DNA from: Prochilodus magdalenae
Taxonomy: Eukaryota > Chordata > Actinopteri > Characiformes > Prochilodontidae
NCBI GenBank assembly: GCA_024036415.1
Contig: JAMWET010005530.1
Coordinates: 184,001 to 248,000, forward strand
DNA: 64,000 nucleotides
Reading direction: 5' to 3'
The notes below the pieces were generated by a model. That model was not told the DNA's origin. It made no database searches and saw only the letters and a list, made by a program, of their open reading frames with translations. Shown one piece after another: positions 34,233 to 46,895 of this stretch. A program made the position numbers and the translations under genes. Within the stretch, counting starts at the first letter, position 1. Each line of letters opens with the position of its first letter.

Positions 34233-36660
34233 GGTGCTGTAAATCTACATAAACATTTAGAAAGGCTTATTCTTATAAGGAGCAGTTGTCATGGAGGCTG
34301 CTTTTGTCAACCCCAACTCCTTTGTCAATCATGCTGGGGTGAAATGACCCCAGAACAATAAGATGATTATTAAGCACACACAAGTGTAGACACATAGGTA
34401 GAAGACATTCCATGACTTCAGATTCTTTAAAGTCGACAGCTATGTGTAAAAATTTATGTTGAATTATGAATGTTATGGACACTGCTAACATTGATTATGG
34501 AAAAACCACAGGAAACGGAATGCCTTGCAGGAAGCCACTAAAAAAATGAAACCAAACTCCACAAAGCGTGAGGTGCCCTTTCCACTAACCCTGGATTGAA
34601 TTGTTAGACTGTAGAGAAACTGTAGAAATGTGCCATAGAATTTCAACAATTTGTGTCCTAGGTGCACCCTGGCCAAAATGCTTGCGCATGGTGAAAGCTT
34701 GGAGAGCCAGAGAAATTTAGAGTGTCATAACTGAGAGCTTTCAAACGTACATAGCTTATTTGTACTTAAGAACATATTATTATCCATGGTAGGTGCGTAC
34801 ATAACATTACAATACAACACATAGAAAAGCTTACATGGAAGGCCTATATACTTTTTATTGTTTTCTTTAAGGAAACCGGAGATAATGTCATCCACTACTT
34901 GATATTTACCTTAACAAGCCCTGGTATGCAGCGCACCTTCAGGAAACCGGAGATACAGGCCCTGATCAGTGGCTAGTTGACATTAAGCTTAAAGCGACAT
35001 CGCTGACACTAAAGTCAAGAACTGACTAAACCAGGGTTTCTGAACCTGTGGGCCGTGGGGACCTCTAGGGTCCTTGGGCCTGTACTCAGATTGAGCTATT
35101 AGTTTGTAGTTGGACAAATATGTAATTTATAACCACATTTATGTTATGTTAAGCATATTTATATAAATATTAATGTACACATGTACAAAGTAAAGGGTTG
35201 CAGTAGCAGGCTAATTAAACATCTTCAGTTTGAGACAACATTGCCACTGACTAGTCACAGACAAAGATGATTTGTTTGTAAGGTAGAGGAATAAATGTCT
35301 GATTAGTCTGTAATTAAGTAGTTGGGTCATCTGATGGATGTGCAGGTTGCCGGCCAAGCTTCCACAGTCCAGGACACCCAGGAGCTTCATGGTGGTTAAA
35401 CGCAAGTACCAATACGTCCAAGCAGAGAACCGTTATTTCTAAGTCTGCAGTTGGGCAGTTGAAGTTGAGTAGGACTTGCTGCCTGCAAACAACTTGACCC
35501 TGCCATCACAGTGGATGGTTATATTCCATTATAATAGCATTAAATATAAGTTTTACACCAACCAGACATCCTTGAGGAGCTCAAGGCACATAGTACAGAG
35601 GATACCACATCAAAGAGCCACTGTTAGGGTTGCAACATGAGCTAGTTTCTCTTCATAGAGCTCCTAAAATGTGCAAGGCTTGAAAGAGCTTTATGGGACG
35701 TTCAGTCAAACTAATTGAACAGTTGAAGCTGTTAGCAAAGTTAACAAAGCACCAATTTGTCTTTTTCTTGGGCCGTTGGGAGCAGATTTGCCCGAGGACA
35801 GCTTCCTACCCTTAATTTTCACTGCAGCCTGTGGCTCACCAAGAGAGCTCAATTAGATGTAATATGGGAACGGTCGAAAATATAGTTCCTTTGTTATAGG
35901 TTAGGCTATTCAGATTCAATGATAAGAAAAAATTAAGCTTCACCCATAAAAAGTCATAGTTATTGAAGGTGAGAACAAAGGCAAGGTGTAATACGATATA
36001 AATCTAGTGGCGTATTTCACACTCCCAGGTCACCGAGACAAGGAGATAAGGAATTCTGTCGAGAGCACAACTTTTGTGTTAGTGTTAGTTTATAAGCTAT
36101 TTTTATTATGATTTGAATTTAGCATGGCAACATGAAAGCAATAACTCTTAGCTTTGAAAGTCTGTGATGTAGGTACCATGATGTAGGTACTGGGTCTTTG
36201 AACCAGATGAAGGCTTACCGCTTTTGGGTGCTCATCGGAAGGTTTAGTATATCAGATGGTGTAATTAGTATGTACTTAAGTCCATTTGGTTCATTAAAAA
36301 CATGGCCACTGCCGGGGAAAAAAGAGCATGGCGGTTCCGAGAATTAATAACCCGCTTTTTATATACTGTATTAAAAGTCTCATATATATGTATGTATATA
36401 CATATATGTACATATACACATGTGTATATATTAATAAATAATATGCATGTCAGATATTTATTTTTGCACATTAACTTATGGAAAAGTTTAGCATTATAAG
36501 TCACATCTCATAATTTGGGACATCAACTGGACTCCCCAGTTTACCAGCTATTAATACTAGGTAGGTTTCCAACACCGCCTAAGTTGAGCATTACACTAGA
36601 TGATAGGTGGGGTGGTGGCAGGGTTAGAGGTGAAACATAATATTATTGGTATATATTTTA
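34233..36660. other. Non-coding stretch, no gene seen
   Basis: 35030-35060 (cagggtttctgaacctgtgg) resembles the end of an hAT element, with no partner end found. AT-rich microsatellite-like sequence lies at 36385-36440. No coding feature is supported. Confidence 0.4.
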
Positions 36661-36950
36661 TACACTCATTATGAAAAAAGTACCCATAAGGAAGTGTCTG
36701 ATTGCAGTGCTATTGGAAAGAAAGATCAGAAACATTAGATGATGAATTTAGCCTGATATGGGGAATATTTATTGAGCTACACCTACAGAATTAGTGTCCC
36801 TTAGTATGGTGTTGGAACACCATGTTTGCTAACACAACATACATACATTCAGCACTGAAATGAAGATGCTCCTAATGGTGTCCTGTTATAATCCATGCCA
36901 TGCAGCTTGAATATTCTCACACAGTTCCTGTAGATTTTGCTGTAGAAAGC
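36661..36950 (-). mobile_element. Family A Tc1-like element, carboxyl half
   Basis: Starts with tacactcattatgaaaaaag and runs co-linearly with other copies through attgagctacacctacagaa and taatggtgtcctgttataat to tcctgtagattttgc, then stops. The terminal end is intact and the internal end is broken. Confidence 0.83.
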
Positions 36951-37894
36951 GGTGAGACAGGCAGATACAGACAGTTCAGTACAACTTAAAGGAATACATG
37001 CTGTGATGTTAAACTCAGTCCTGTAGGACGGACCTCAATATAGCCTGAGTATTCGCTTAATAAAACCTAGCTAAGAACAAACCCAATAAATGACAGGTCT
37101 GCACCGAACACTGTCTAAATGCAAACTTGGGTTAGTGGTAGTGGTAAGAAGTATTCAAACTGATATACAGTAAGAGTCTAGTAATATGAACAGCAATCCA
37201 GTACATTACTACTTTTTGATTGTGATTGGTTTCAAAAAGTCAAAATGTCTTAGCTCTAGTACCTTAAAAGGTGCTGGGTCAAATGCTTAATTTGCAATAT
37301 TCCAATATTTCCTTATTTACCAATATTATACAAAAGGAGCGTGTTTTTCTCCCACCCAATGAAAAAAACATGTTTGAAGAAATAATAGCCTGATTTTTAT
37401 TTCCTGTATTAAAATAGCATACATCTGATAGAAGTGTGTCAGATATTCACTGCAAGTGTCATGTTTTCCACTAATGTAAGCACTCATGTAGTTCCGGCAG
37501 CCCTGATTTCAGGTTGATGGCATCACTAAAACTGATTAAATTGCACTGTTTAAAAAAAGGAGCTTGTTTTTTAAAAGTAGCAAAGCCAAATTTAAGATTA
37601 CTGATCATCAGGTAATAAGCTTGGACACCAGCGTACCACACAGATTATTGCTCTGTTCATGTGTAATTTTAATACATTTAAATCTACAGTATATTTGAAT
37701 GCAATTCCTAAACTAGGATTTCCTGTGTTCCTGGGATAGGCTGCTGACTGCACGCATGTAGTCACATGATCACCAGCGGTGTCCTGGGAAAGGGAATTTC
37801 CAGAGGCTAGACTTTGTATTGACCCAAAGAGAGGCGTGACAGGCAAATTAAGGAAACTGGGAAATTTAGCAAATTTAGACGGAAGTGTTCAAAA
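36951..37894. other. AT-rich non-coding stretch
   Basis: No gene or element recognised. Confidence 0.4.
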
Positions 37895-38280
37895 GCAAGT
37901 GTAGGATTGCAGTGCTATTGGGAAGCAAGATAAAGGTTACGAGGAGCAATAAATGATAAATTTAAACTGATATGGGCAATGTTTACTGACCTACACATAC
38001 AGAAGTACTGTCTCTCAGTATAACATTGGGCAAGGAATCGTAGAGGCGCCTAACGGTGCCCTGTGATAATCCATAGGGTAGGGGTGGATGTGGTGTGACA
38101 CCAGGCCTTCTGGGTATCTAGTGTGACGTGTGATGTCTACACTAGGACAAAAACAGGACTCATCAGTGAACATAACCCTGAGCCTTGTTCTTCACACCAT
38201 TCACATATCTCACAATGCCAAACCTACCCACCAAGTTTCATTCCTGTTGTTGGGGTTCTGTTTTTTCGACGATGAGTGTA
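37895..38280 (-). mobile_element. Family A Tc1-like element, both ends with internal deletion
   Basis: Contains the left segment (gggaagcaagataaaggtta), the middle (tgtgacaccaggccttctgg) and the right end (caagtttcattcctgttgtt through cgacgatgagtgta). The region between about 38150 and 38215 skips most of the 5' half. It ends exactly in the family terminus. Confidence 0.82.
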
Positions 38281-39126
38281 CATCTACAAACGTGTACCTA
38301 TAAGAGCCGTTTGTAAGAGATGAATCATTCTACTAAAAAGTTGAGAGTGGAGAGCCAGAATTCTAAAATTAGCGTGGCGGAACAGTGTTGTGTGATCTTT
38401 TGAAGAGGATAGACCAGATAGGCTTTTTAGTAATGTCTTTTTCCTTCAGATAAGGCTTTTCATAGGAGAAAATGTCTTGACTGAACTACAGCACTTTTTG
38501 CCACATGCCATTTCTGAACCATGCCACGACTCGGCAGTATGGAATAATTGGAGTTGCCGAGTTTTCTTTTTTCGTTCCTTTTTCTTTTTTTCTCTTTTTC
38601 ATGACGATCCTCAGTAAGCCATTTCAGTCTGACCTGAATAAAGCTTGCTGGGATCAAAGTGGCCCGTGCTTCGTGCTTTAACTGCATATCCAGTACAATA
38701 GGAGCAGGGCCAAGCCCCTGAACAATAGAAAGACTTCTTTCATCTATATATAGTTAGCCAATTTTCTGCACAATTTTCAGGCTCCAAAGAGTGAAAGTTT
38801 GTGACAGTTTTTTTTCCCCACCTTCCACATCCTGCAAGCCCCACCCTCAGAGCAAGGGGAAGACACAGAGATAGATGGCTGGACCTTTCACTGAGAGATT
38901 GCAGTGTTTTGGCATGTTGATGGACCACGGGAGAGGAGAAAGGTTGAAAAACAAATGAGTCATCTGCAGCTGAAGGATGGGAGGTCTCGTTAAATGAGAT
39001 GTCATAGGTACAACAAGAAACATGCATTTCATACTATGCATGTTCCCTTTCAAACAAGGTTAGGCATAAATGCTTATAAGCAAAAGGATTGCAATATAAT
39101 GCACACATTAGGAAGCCATCAACCTG
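38281..39126. other. Non-coding stretch, no gene seen
   Basis: Pyrimidine-rich patch at 38568-38600. Open frames at 38460-38687 and 38740-39053 have no recognised motif. Confidence 0.4.
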
Positions 39127-40176
39127 CACTATATGGCCAAAAATATATTGACAGCTGACCGTCACACCTATACGAGCTTATTGGACATTACTTTCCAGAA
39201 CTATGGGCTTTTAAATGAAGATGTATCCACCTCTATCGCTATAACAGCCTCCGCTCCTCTGGAAAGACTTTCCATAAGATTTGCATCCATTCAGTCAAAT
39301 GAGCATTTGCAAGGTCAGGCAGTGATGTTTGGTGAGAAGGTCGGTCTCTCAATCAAAATTCCAGCTTATGATGTTCAGTGGAGTTAAGGTCAAGGCTCTG
39401 TGCAGGCAATTGGAGTTCCTACACACCAGACTCCACCAACCACGTTTTCATGGAACTTCAGGGGTACAGTCATGTTGGAACAGGAAAGGGTTTTCCCCCA
39501 GACTGTCTTTGTGTGGTTTAGCATCAACACTAACTTTCACTGAAACTAAGAAAAACAGCCCTAGAACATTATATCTCCCCCACCAGACGTTACCATTGGC
39601 AATAAGCACTCGAGTAGGTAGCATTCTCCTAGAATCCCTCAAACCCAGAATTGTCCAACAGACTGCTAGATAATGAAGTGTGATTCATCCCTTCAGAGAA
39701 CACGTTTTCATTGAGCTCGGTGGCGGCGTACTTTACACCACTCTAGTCGACACTCAGCATTGCACATAATGATCTGTGTGCAGCTGCTCAGCTATGGAAA
39801 CACATTTCTGTGTTGCTTTTAGAGGCAGCAGGCGTAAGTAGTAGTGAGTGATGTAATAGAGAATGCGTCATTTTTATGCAACACATGTTTCAACACTCTG
39901 TCACTCTGAGAGCACTTGTGGTCTAGCCCTTTGTAGCTAAGATGTTGTTGGTCCTGATTCCTATAATAGCACTTATAGCAACTAGGAGCAACAACAGCTT
40001 AGCTCCATTTACAGACACCAAGCTCTTCAGTATAGTCTACATGTGCCATTCATTTGTCTACGGTGACTGCATGGCCATATGCTTGATTTTATACACCCGT
40101 TAGAAGTGTGTATACTAGAGTTTGGCTAAAACACCTGAACTCAGTAATTAGGAGGGGTGTTCAGAATACTTGTGCT
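39127..40176 (-). mobile_element. Tc1-type transposon, third type, near full length but decayed
   Basis: The left end cactatatggccaaaaatat and the right end (attaggaggggtgttcagaa then tactt) correspond to the two termini of a widespread fish Tc1 family. The order of recognisable segments on the minus strand matches such an element throughout, with several internal deletions. At about 1050 bp it is shorter than the usual 1.3-1.6 kb. Confidence 0.85.
39370..39780 (-). pseudogene. Tc1 transposase pseudogene, catalytic region
   Basis: On the minus strand the segment FLFQHDCTP (in the frame 39448-39642) is the second catalytic Asp region of a DDE transposase. Words equivalent to the first-Asp region and the upstream helix-turn-helix are present but broken by stops and shifts. 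The third acidic motif is lost in a deletion. No continuous frame exceeds about 65 codons, so no product is expected. Confidence 0.75.
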
Positions 40177-40604
40177 TGCAACAACTGCCCATCCTGTGCT
40201 GTCTAATGCTGTTGTCTTATCTGATCTGTTTTGGTGCTCTCATCTATTTCCTGCTATTCAGTTGTACTCTCTTTGGCAGAACATCTCAACTGCATGCCAT
40301 TTTCCCTATGTAAAGTGTGGATCTACATTGTGTGACCTGCTTGACAATACACTGACCTCTTCTGATAGTCATGCTAACAGATCATGACAGGCTTCTCACA
40401 GTGGCCATGGATTTAACTCATGTTTTCAAAATGTTCCAAGTCATTGCTTTTCACTGTTAATGGTGACATTCAAAGCTCTATTTCTGACTGTTACTCTGAT
40501 AGAGCTCTAACAGGCACTAATTATCATTTCATTATCAGGCTGTTTTTTTACATTTAATAAATTAATTAATCGTGTAATTAATTATGATTATGTTGTGTTA
40601 TTGT
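40177..40604. other. Non-coding stretch, no gene seen
   Basis: A plus-strand open frame at 40157-40387 begins in the Tc1 end and has no motif. Confidence 0.4.
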
Positions 40605-40797
40605 TTAGAGGAGAATGTGTTCCATTTTATGTCTTGGCTCCGCCCAATGTTTCTTCCTCTTGCTCGTATGAATTCTTCCTTACCACTGTCACCCAAGGCC
40701 CACTAACTGAACCTTAGGCCTGGATTTTCTGTGAAACTATTTTGTGACAATGTCTGTTGTAAGAAGTGCTTTATAAATAAAGTTTGCCTCGATTTGA
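40605..40797 (+). mobile_element. L2-type LINE 3' end
   Basis: The sequence tttcttcctcttgctcgtat through ctgtgaaactattttgtgac and gtaagaagtgctttataaat, ending in aataaag and a short AT tail, has the layout of the 3' untranslated end of fish L2-like LINEs. There is no coding part. The same tail is seen reversed at 41115. Confidence 0.7.
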
Positions 40798-41114
40798 TAC
40801 TTTTGGCCATCCTGCATTTTCCTCAGGACCCTAAAATAGTTCTAATGACATGAAATCATCATAGTCAGATAAGCACAGGTAACAGCTGCAGTTATATCAC
40901 ACATGTAACCTACATTAGGGTACAACCAGTATAACATGTGTTAAACTGTTGAGGGTAGTTGCACTGGACGTGCTGGAGGTGCACTTTTGGGATTATTTTC
41001 AATGGGAGAGATAAGTAGTGATAGTCTTCACCACACACGTTCTTTGTTGAGCAATCAAAAGTCAGTGACGTTTATTTGCAATGTTTTACTAGCAGCAGCA
41101 CATCTGCTAGTCAA
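40798..41114. other. Non-coding stretch
   Basis: Unique sequence between two opposed LINE ends. Nothing identified. Confidence 0.4.
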
Positions 41115-41400
41115 GTCAAGACAGGTTTATTTATATATGCTCCTCTTACAACAGCTGTCCAAGCCCCCAACAAGCAAGCCAAGGGCAAGGAAAAACTTAA
41201 AACCACAGAACAAGAGGAAGAAACCTTGAGATGAACCTAGACTCAGAAGGGGAATCCATCCTTCTCTGATCAACACCTGATACAAGCCCAAAAAGCAATA
41301 GAAGCAGGATAGGACAGTACAATTACATGCAATATCATATATAAAATAACTGCTAACTGTTAGTCCTACGAGTAGCAATAAGAAACAGAGACCTGAACGT
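41115..41400 (-). mobile_element. L2-type LINE 3' end, reversed
   Basis: caggtttatttatatatgct through gcaagccaagggcaaggaaa and gaggaagaaaccttgagatg is the reverse of the LINE tail at 40605, extended further toward the coding part. The pair faces inward over about 300 bp. Confidence 0.7.
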
Positions 41401-41654
41401 CTGATTGAGACTCAGTTCAACACAGTACCAAAAAAACTAGAATTACTGCTTCTATAGTGATTATCTGTTAGGAAGAATAAGAGAAGTGTTTAGTGTTTTT
41501 TCTGTGTTTAACTGGTAGTTAATAATAGTTAATATAATAGAGAAAAATGTTCTTCTTACCCATTTGGGAAATGATGACTAGCTAGCATGACTGACATTTA
41601 TATAGCGGGATATATAAGAAGGAGACATGCAGCACTGTTCTGACAAAATTGGCA

Positions 41655-41698
41655 TAATAATAATAATGATAATAACAATAATAATAATAATAATAATA
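41655..41698. repeat. (AAT)n imperfect microsatellite
   Basis: AAT units with interruptions. Confidence 0.92.
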
Positions 41699-42172
41699 TG
41701 GACTTAATACTATGGTTAAAAGCATTACCAAATAATGCAACCTGTATAACATGCATTTCATCGCCAAGTCTATTACCTTAACAACCTATAAATTACAGAC
41801 AAAGGATCATCTTTAAATAGCAACTTTAATAAATAACTGAGCTTAATTCAAACCTTGGCTGAAATTATGACAGCGTTTTATAACATAAACCACTTTAGAG
41901 TGCAGCCATGAATTTCGACTTTCGAAAGGCAGATGGATATGAAAAAGCTGGACATAGTTCAATTTTTCCTTGAAAATATTACAGTATAATTCAATATAAA
42001 TTGCATTAGGGTGTCGCCACTAACATGTATTTCTGTCTCTGTGACCTTATAAAGTCATCATTTAAATATCATACCAGCCCAATCATTGTGCTTTATTTAA
42101 AACTCTGAAAATATTACAGTGTAATGCAATATAACCCATATAACATGCATTACCTGTATGTGACCTTAAGAC

Positions 42173-42175
<3 letters not shown>
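41699..42175. other. AT-rich non-coding stretch
   Basis: Contains two diverged repeats of gaaaatattacagt-taatgcaatataa at about 41974-42000 and 42108-42135, which hint at a local duplication. Confidence 0.4.

Positions 42176-42212
<37 letters not shown>
42176..42212. repeat. (AAT)n microsatellite
   Basis: Twelve clean AAT units. Confidence 0.96.
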
Positions 42213-42214
<2 letters not shown>

Positions 42215-42429
42215 TGAAGCCACCTTTGTTCAAATATTAAGCTACAAGTCTTTGGGTGAGAATAGCATAACCCAAAATAAGATTAAACTGCAGACTGACA
42301 TTTAGAGAGACACTCCTGAAAGTCCTTGTATTCTTATTCCTAGTCATTTATCAGAGTGACAGATAATCATTTGCAGCTCAAACTGTATAAGACTCGGCAA
42401 TAAAAGAGCTCAATATTAAAAGCGTGCCC

Positions 42430-42960
42430 AAATGTACCGTTTGAGCAATATTCTTTTGCACCTCATCACCTCTGCCCAGAATGAAGCTGCTAAGACAGCG
42501 CAGAGGGGGATGGCGGGGAGGTTTGTGAGGAAGGGTGGGGCGTGGTGGGTGTTACTCATCTCCTCTCTAATTTTCTTCCCTCCTAGCTGTGCTAATGGTC
42601 TGAAATGCGCTGTTCTAAAAGAGCACCTCCCGGCAGACGTCCCTCGACGCCCGGGGCCAGGCAGCTTTCCAGCAACATGTCTCTCGCCACCATGTGCAAA
42701 TGGAGAGAGCGCTGATGGGATAGAGAAGGTTCACCCGCCTTATTGTCTGCCAGCCACTTTCCCTTTCCACCAGGGAGGGGGGCCGATGGGTAATGGGGGC
42801 ACTGGCACTTGGCATAATTGTAGGCCTCCGATGATGAAGCTCAACGCTGAGCATGGGGGGCCATTTTCATTTCATGAATGTGCTCTATCAAATGCCACAG
42901 CAGAGTGTTTAAATAAGCCGCAAGGTTTTTCAGAGTTGGGGAAATTTAGACTTTGAAGGG
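42430..42960. other. GC-rich island with a 174-codon plus-strand frame; candidate regulatory element
   Basis: The frame 42432-42956 is the longest open frame not produced by a tandem repeat. It shows no domain I recognise and has a composition set by local GC richness (for example cgacgcccggggccaggcag). A hydrophobic stretch (VLLISSLIFF, about residues 40-49) could mimic a membrane segment, but it sits mid-protein with no context. A minus-strand frame is open across the same place (42615-42854), which argues against coding. A conserved enhancer is more likely than a gene. Confidence 0.35.
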
Positions 42961-43812
42961 TCCATGACTGTATCAAAGCACCATTCGATTAAAAGGAGTT
43001 GGATTTTCTAGTGTATTAACATTGACAAGTGGAGGTTTTCCGAACGGAAGAGAGAGGCCATTTTTCACGTTTAATATAAGACTGAGGATTGAACTGTCTA
43101 GACAGGGCAGGCTGAATTTATGCTAATACCGTTGTACCAATCTAGAAACTCCAATAACTGAAATTCAAATGCCTACAATATTTTATTAAATACATTTTTT
43201 AATAAATTATCTTTTCACATTAGCAATTCTGTTCTCCAGCCACTCTAATTAAACCATGGCCTTCATCAATAATAAGGAAAGTTCAATTACCACAAATCTC
43301 AGGTCAGTGTACACGTCTGAGCCAAGCTGTCCTCCGGTTGCTAAGCTAAATTGTCAAAAGGTGGGTATTTTCAGCACTTTGAGGTCACCTGCTGTGCAGT
43401 GAACTGTTCAAATTATTCTGAAAAAAGGACGGTCATTTTACTCCCAGTGGGTAGCATCCTCATCCAGATGCCAGAAAATGAGACCAGTGGAAGGTCTGGG
43501 GAACAAAAACAACAGAGAAAACCATACGCATACACATACTGTAGCACATCTAGCAAAGTGGCTAAGCTAGCTTTCAGCAAAACAGGAACAGCAGGCAGTA
43601 GCTACCTCTCGAGATCAGAAAGCTAAGCCACTAGTGTTTTTAGCTGGTACTTTCCTGTCTGCCAACAGATTATAGACCAAACAGAAGTTAGAGGAGATAA
43701 CACAATGGCCCCTGACTGGGTGGACAGAGGTCCTCTGTTGTCCTTCAGATTTACAAGTTTGCAGCATTGAAGTACCAAAAATAGCTTTTACAATAGAATA
43801 GTAATACAATAC
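42961..43812. other. Non-coding stretch, no gene seen
   Basis: The plus-strand open frame at 43351-43626 has no recognised motif. Confidence 0.4.
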
Positions 43813-43818
43813 TATTAC

Positions 43819-43859
<41 letters not shown>

Positions 43860-43886
43860 GTAGTAGTAGTAGTAGTAGTAGTAGTA
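43813..43886. repeat. (ATT)n(AGT)n compound microsatellite
   Basis: A run of ATT units switches abruptly to AGT units, suggesting a point mutation that then expanded. Confidence 0.96.
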
Positions 43887-44835
43887 ATGCTTTACCAAAA
43901 GGGTACATCTATTATTGGCACTTAAGACAATTAATATGTATTACCAAATAGTTAAGTAATTAAGTAATATGATAGTAAAAGTAATGATAGTAAAAAGGGC
44001 ATTGTTTTAATTTTGATTAGGTAGTTTATATTTCATAATAAATGTTTATTTGATGTCTCAATTATTTAAAAAAAAATCATAGTATTTAAAACTGTCACTC
44101 AACAGTTAGGACAGTACATAAGCACTAATGGACAAGCTTCAGAACTCTATGAAAATAAAATATTAATTAAAGTCTTTTTTTAAATTATTTTTTGTACCTG
44201 AACAAATATTAATAAAACATAAATGCATAAGATATGCCCTCACTGTAAATTTGTACCTCATTTCATTATTATTATTATTATTTGCATGTGATTTCTAGGC
44301 TTAAGAAAAAAATAGATAATTAAAGGCTTTTAAATGCAGTGCCATGAGCATTCTGCATTCTGTCACCTCTACAATGGCTAACCGGGGCCATGAAGCATGC
44401 CCACCCTTAGGGCCACTCTAGTTATGGAGCATGAGAATGCATTGGGCAGTTGTTTTACTCTTCCTACTCCTAATATTAATATGAGCAAAGCAAAGTAACC
44501 AGTATACCATGCAATTAATTATCAGGTCTGTTACCATAACATTCTAAATTATAGATAAAAGATCATCTCTTAATCTCTTAATTAGTTTTAATAAATAATT
44601 GGGCTTAATAGGAAATAGCACCCAAACATTTGAATGTAATTGTACAATAGAATACTTGTAAGTCACATCTGTGTAAATGTCTTGTTGATTCTCTATAGGA
44701 AAACGAGTACACATTGCCTTCACTGCACATTTCAGTGCAATTTCCTGTTTATTGGCTAAAATGAACAAAGATATGTAAAGATATGTTAAAATCAGCAAAT
44801 GCATATTAGTCCATTATTTTAATATCAGTAAAAGC
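43887..44835. other. AT-rich non-coding stretch
   Basis: A segment near 44500-44600 (accataacattctaaattat, then gataaaagatcatct) resembles 41770-41840 (acctataaattacagac, then aaaggatcatcttt), so an old dispersed repeat may be present. No gene. Confidence 0.35.
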
Positions 44836-45037
44836 AGTCTTCGTCAAAAGAAGAGTCGCACCCAGTAGAAAGTTTCATATTGCAGTGCTTTTGGGAAGGA
44901 AGATAAAGGTCACCAGGAACAATAAATGATGATACATTTAAACTGATATGAGCTATATTTATTTAGCTACACATACAGAAGGAGTGTCCCTCAGTATTGG
45001 GTCACCACATTTGCTAATACAACATGCCAGGGGATGT
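44836..45037 (-). mobile_element. Family A Tc1-like element, terminal fragment
   Basis: From the terminus cttcgtcaaaagaagagtcg through gaaagtttcatattgcagtg and ttagctacacatacagaagg to aatacaacatgccagg. It then ends, keeping the first 200 bp of the family. Confidence 0.83.
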
Positions 45038-45679
45038 TTTAATTAATGTACACTATAGGAAATCCGCAAAATGTAATTTGACAGTGTTCTGCGGGAGCTC
45101 TCACTGTCTGGGAGGCTAAACAAGAACCCCTAAAGCCCCATATACAGAAGCTGACATGGTAGTAAAGCAGAGATTTTAATGAAACATCAAAACAAAACCA
45201 AATAAGTGAACTCAAATCTAGCCTAGCCTGACCTCCCCTGGCCTGGCCTAACTCAGTCCAGCAGCTTCTTGACTCTCTTGCCAAGGTCCTCTCCTTACTG
45301 GCTAAGAGGGCCTCATTTTTCAAGTGTTCATGCTCCTTCCTTAAATTAGTCCCAGCTGTCCTTGATTAGGGAAAAAGCCCTGTACAGGTGGCTGGGGATG
45401 TACAGCAGCTCCGCCTCTTGGCCGCCACACTAGTTATCTTATTAGTTACTGACTCCAAACACTTTATAACGGTTAATAAAAGAGAAGGCTCCACTTAAAA
45501 TCCCAGGCTTATTATATGCTACGGCTTGTTGTTCACTAATTACTTGGTAAACAATTGAAACAGTTATTCCTAAATTATAGGAGCGAGGAATGGGGCCCAC
45601 TTTCTGATACTGAAGACATGTTTTTTATGGCTTTTTGAATCCAGCATACTTCACAGCCTGCATCGGTGACTTGATATGA
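45038..45679. other. Non-coding stretch, possible decayed LTR part
   Basis: 45150-45430 (agattttaatgaaacatcaa, then cctgtacaggtggctgggga) has the general look of an LTR read on the minus strand, but no boundary is visible. The minus-strand frame 45039-45323 has no motif. Confidence 0.25.
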
Positions 45680-46110
45680 AGACAGACCTTGGTTGGAAAT
45701 CAGCAGTTGCCCTTACCCAACTTCTTTTCAAAGATCAAATCAACATGAGCGATTAAAAAAGATACCGTGCTTGAAGTCAGAACATACATCCACTAAAGTC
45801 AGGGGATGCGTAGGCCCAGATTTCAACGACAATATCAACCCTGTCCTGACACATGTAATCTCTTTCATCTTTCACTCAGCTTGTTGCCTCTGTGGAGGTG
45901 TAATGAGACCGCATAAGCATTGCTCGGGTATTAGCTTTACACGAGCACACAAAACACACATTTTCAACAAGCCTCCATCGCCTCCTCTCAGCAGGAGAGA
46001 AAACACTCTAGTGTCCCACTTGTCTATCTTAAGTGTGTTCTACAGTCTAATTGGGCAATTTGCTCCCTCAATATTTCCCCCTGCACTTCAGCTGTACTCT
46101 CACAGAAGAT
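45680..46110. other. Repeat-poor island, conserved-noncoding-like
   Basis: Unique sequence with a 139-codon plus frame (45693-46112) that shows no known domain. Words such as gaccgcataagcattgctcg and ctaattgggcaatttgctcc suggest regulatory DNA. Inference only. Confidence 0.3.
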
Positions 46111-46153
46111 GAAGTTTAATGTCAGATGTCACACCTAATAGTCTTTTTGTACC

Positions 46154-46259
<106 letters not shown>

Positions 46260-46895
46260 ATGTAACGAGAGACTAAGGCCGAGACAGATAGATAAAGAGT
46301 GAGAGTGAAAGGAGAAAAGAATGACAGAGGTTTTCTGGGCAGAAAATCTCTGCTCTTTCAATATGGACATTGCACTTCTGGCCCCTTTCCAAATGATGTT
46401 CCCAGCATCTTCATCCCCCTTGCCTTGACCAGAGTTGCCTTTATGTAACCTCAATGATTGATTTTGGGCAAACGTCATGGTTTACTAAATACGTTCTTTT
46501 GCTCTTCATTCTGCTGGACTGGTATTAATCTAGAGGTCAGACCTTTGGGCCATAAATTCTCTGATGATGTCTAACTTTCAAGGATTTCCCAGGAAGTTTG
46601 AACACTTTCTGTGCAGATAACTAACTTCTGTGTAGATATCTTACTTACCTGTACATTGTGCGCATTTTCTATTTACTGAGTTCAATTGCTTAACCTTTGC
46701 ATTAGCCTTTGTCTAAATGTTACAATTATCACATCAAAAGATGGGTAAAAAACTTATTATTCACCAAATGCATTTCTCTAGATATGTGTGGCATCAAGTG
46801 ACATGCAGTAGTAGTAGTTTAGTAGCATTCAAATTAAATAGCAATAGAAATGGAATCTAATATAAATACCATGTGTTGCAACGACTGGTATGGTA
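46260..46895. other. Non-coding stretch, no gene seen
   Basis: No element or gene recognised. Confidence 0.4.

Noticed and set aside
43615..43908. Minus-strand frame with a Leu/Ile-rich segment resembling a membrane helix
   Set aside because: The hydrophobic run is the translation of an (ATT)n(AGT)n microsatellite.
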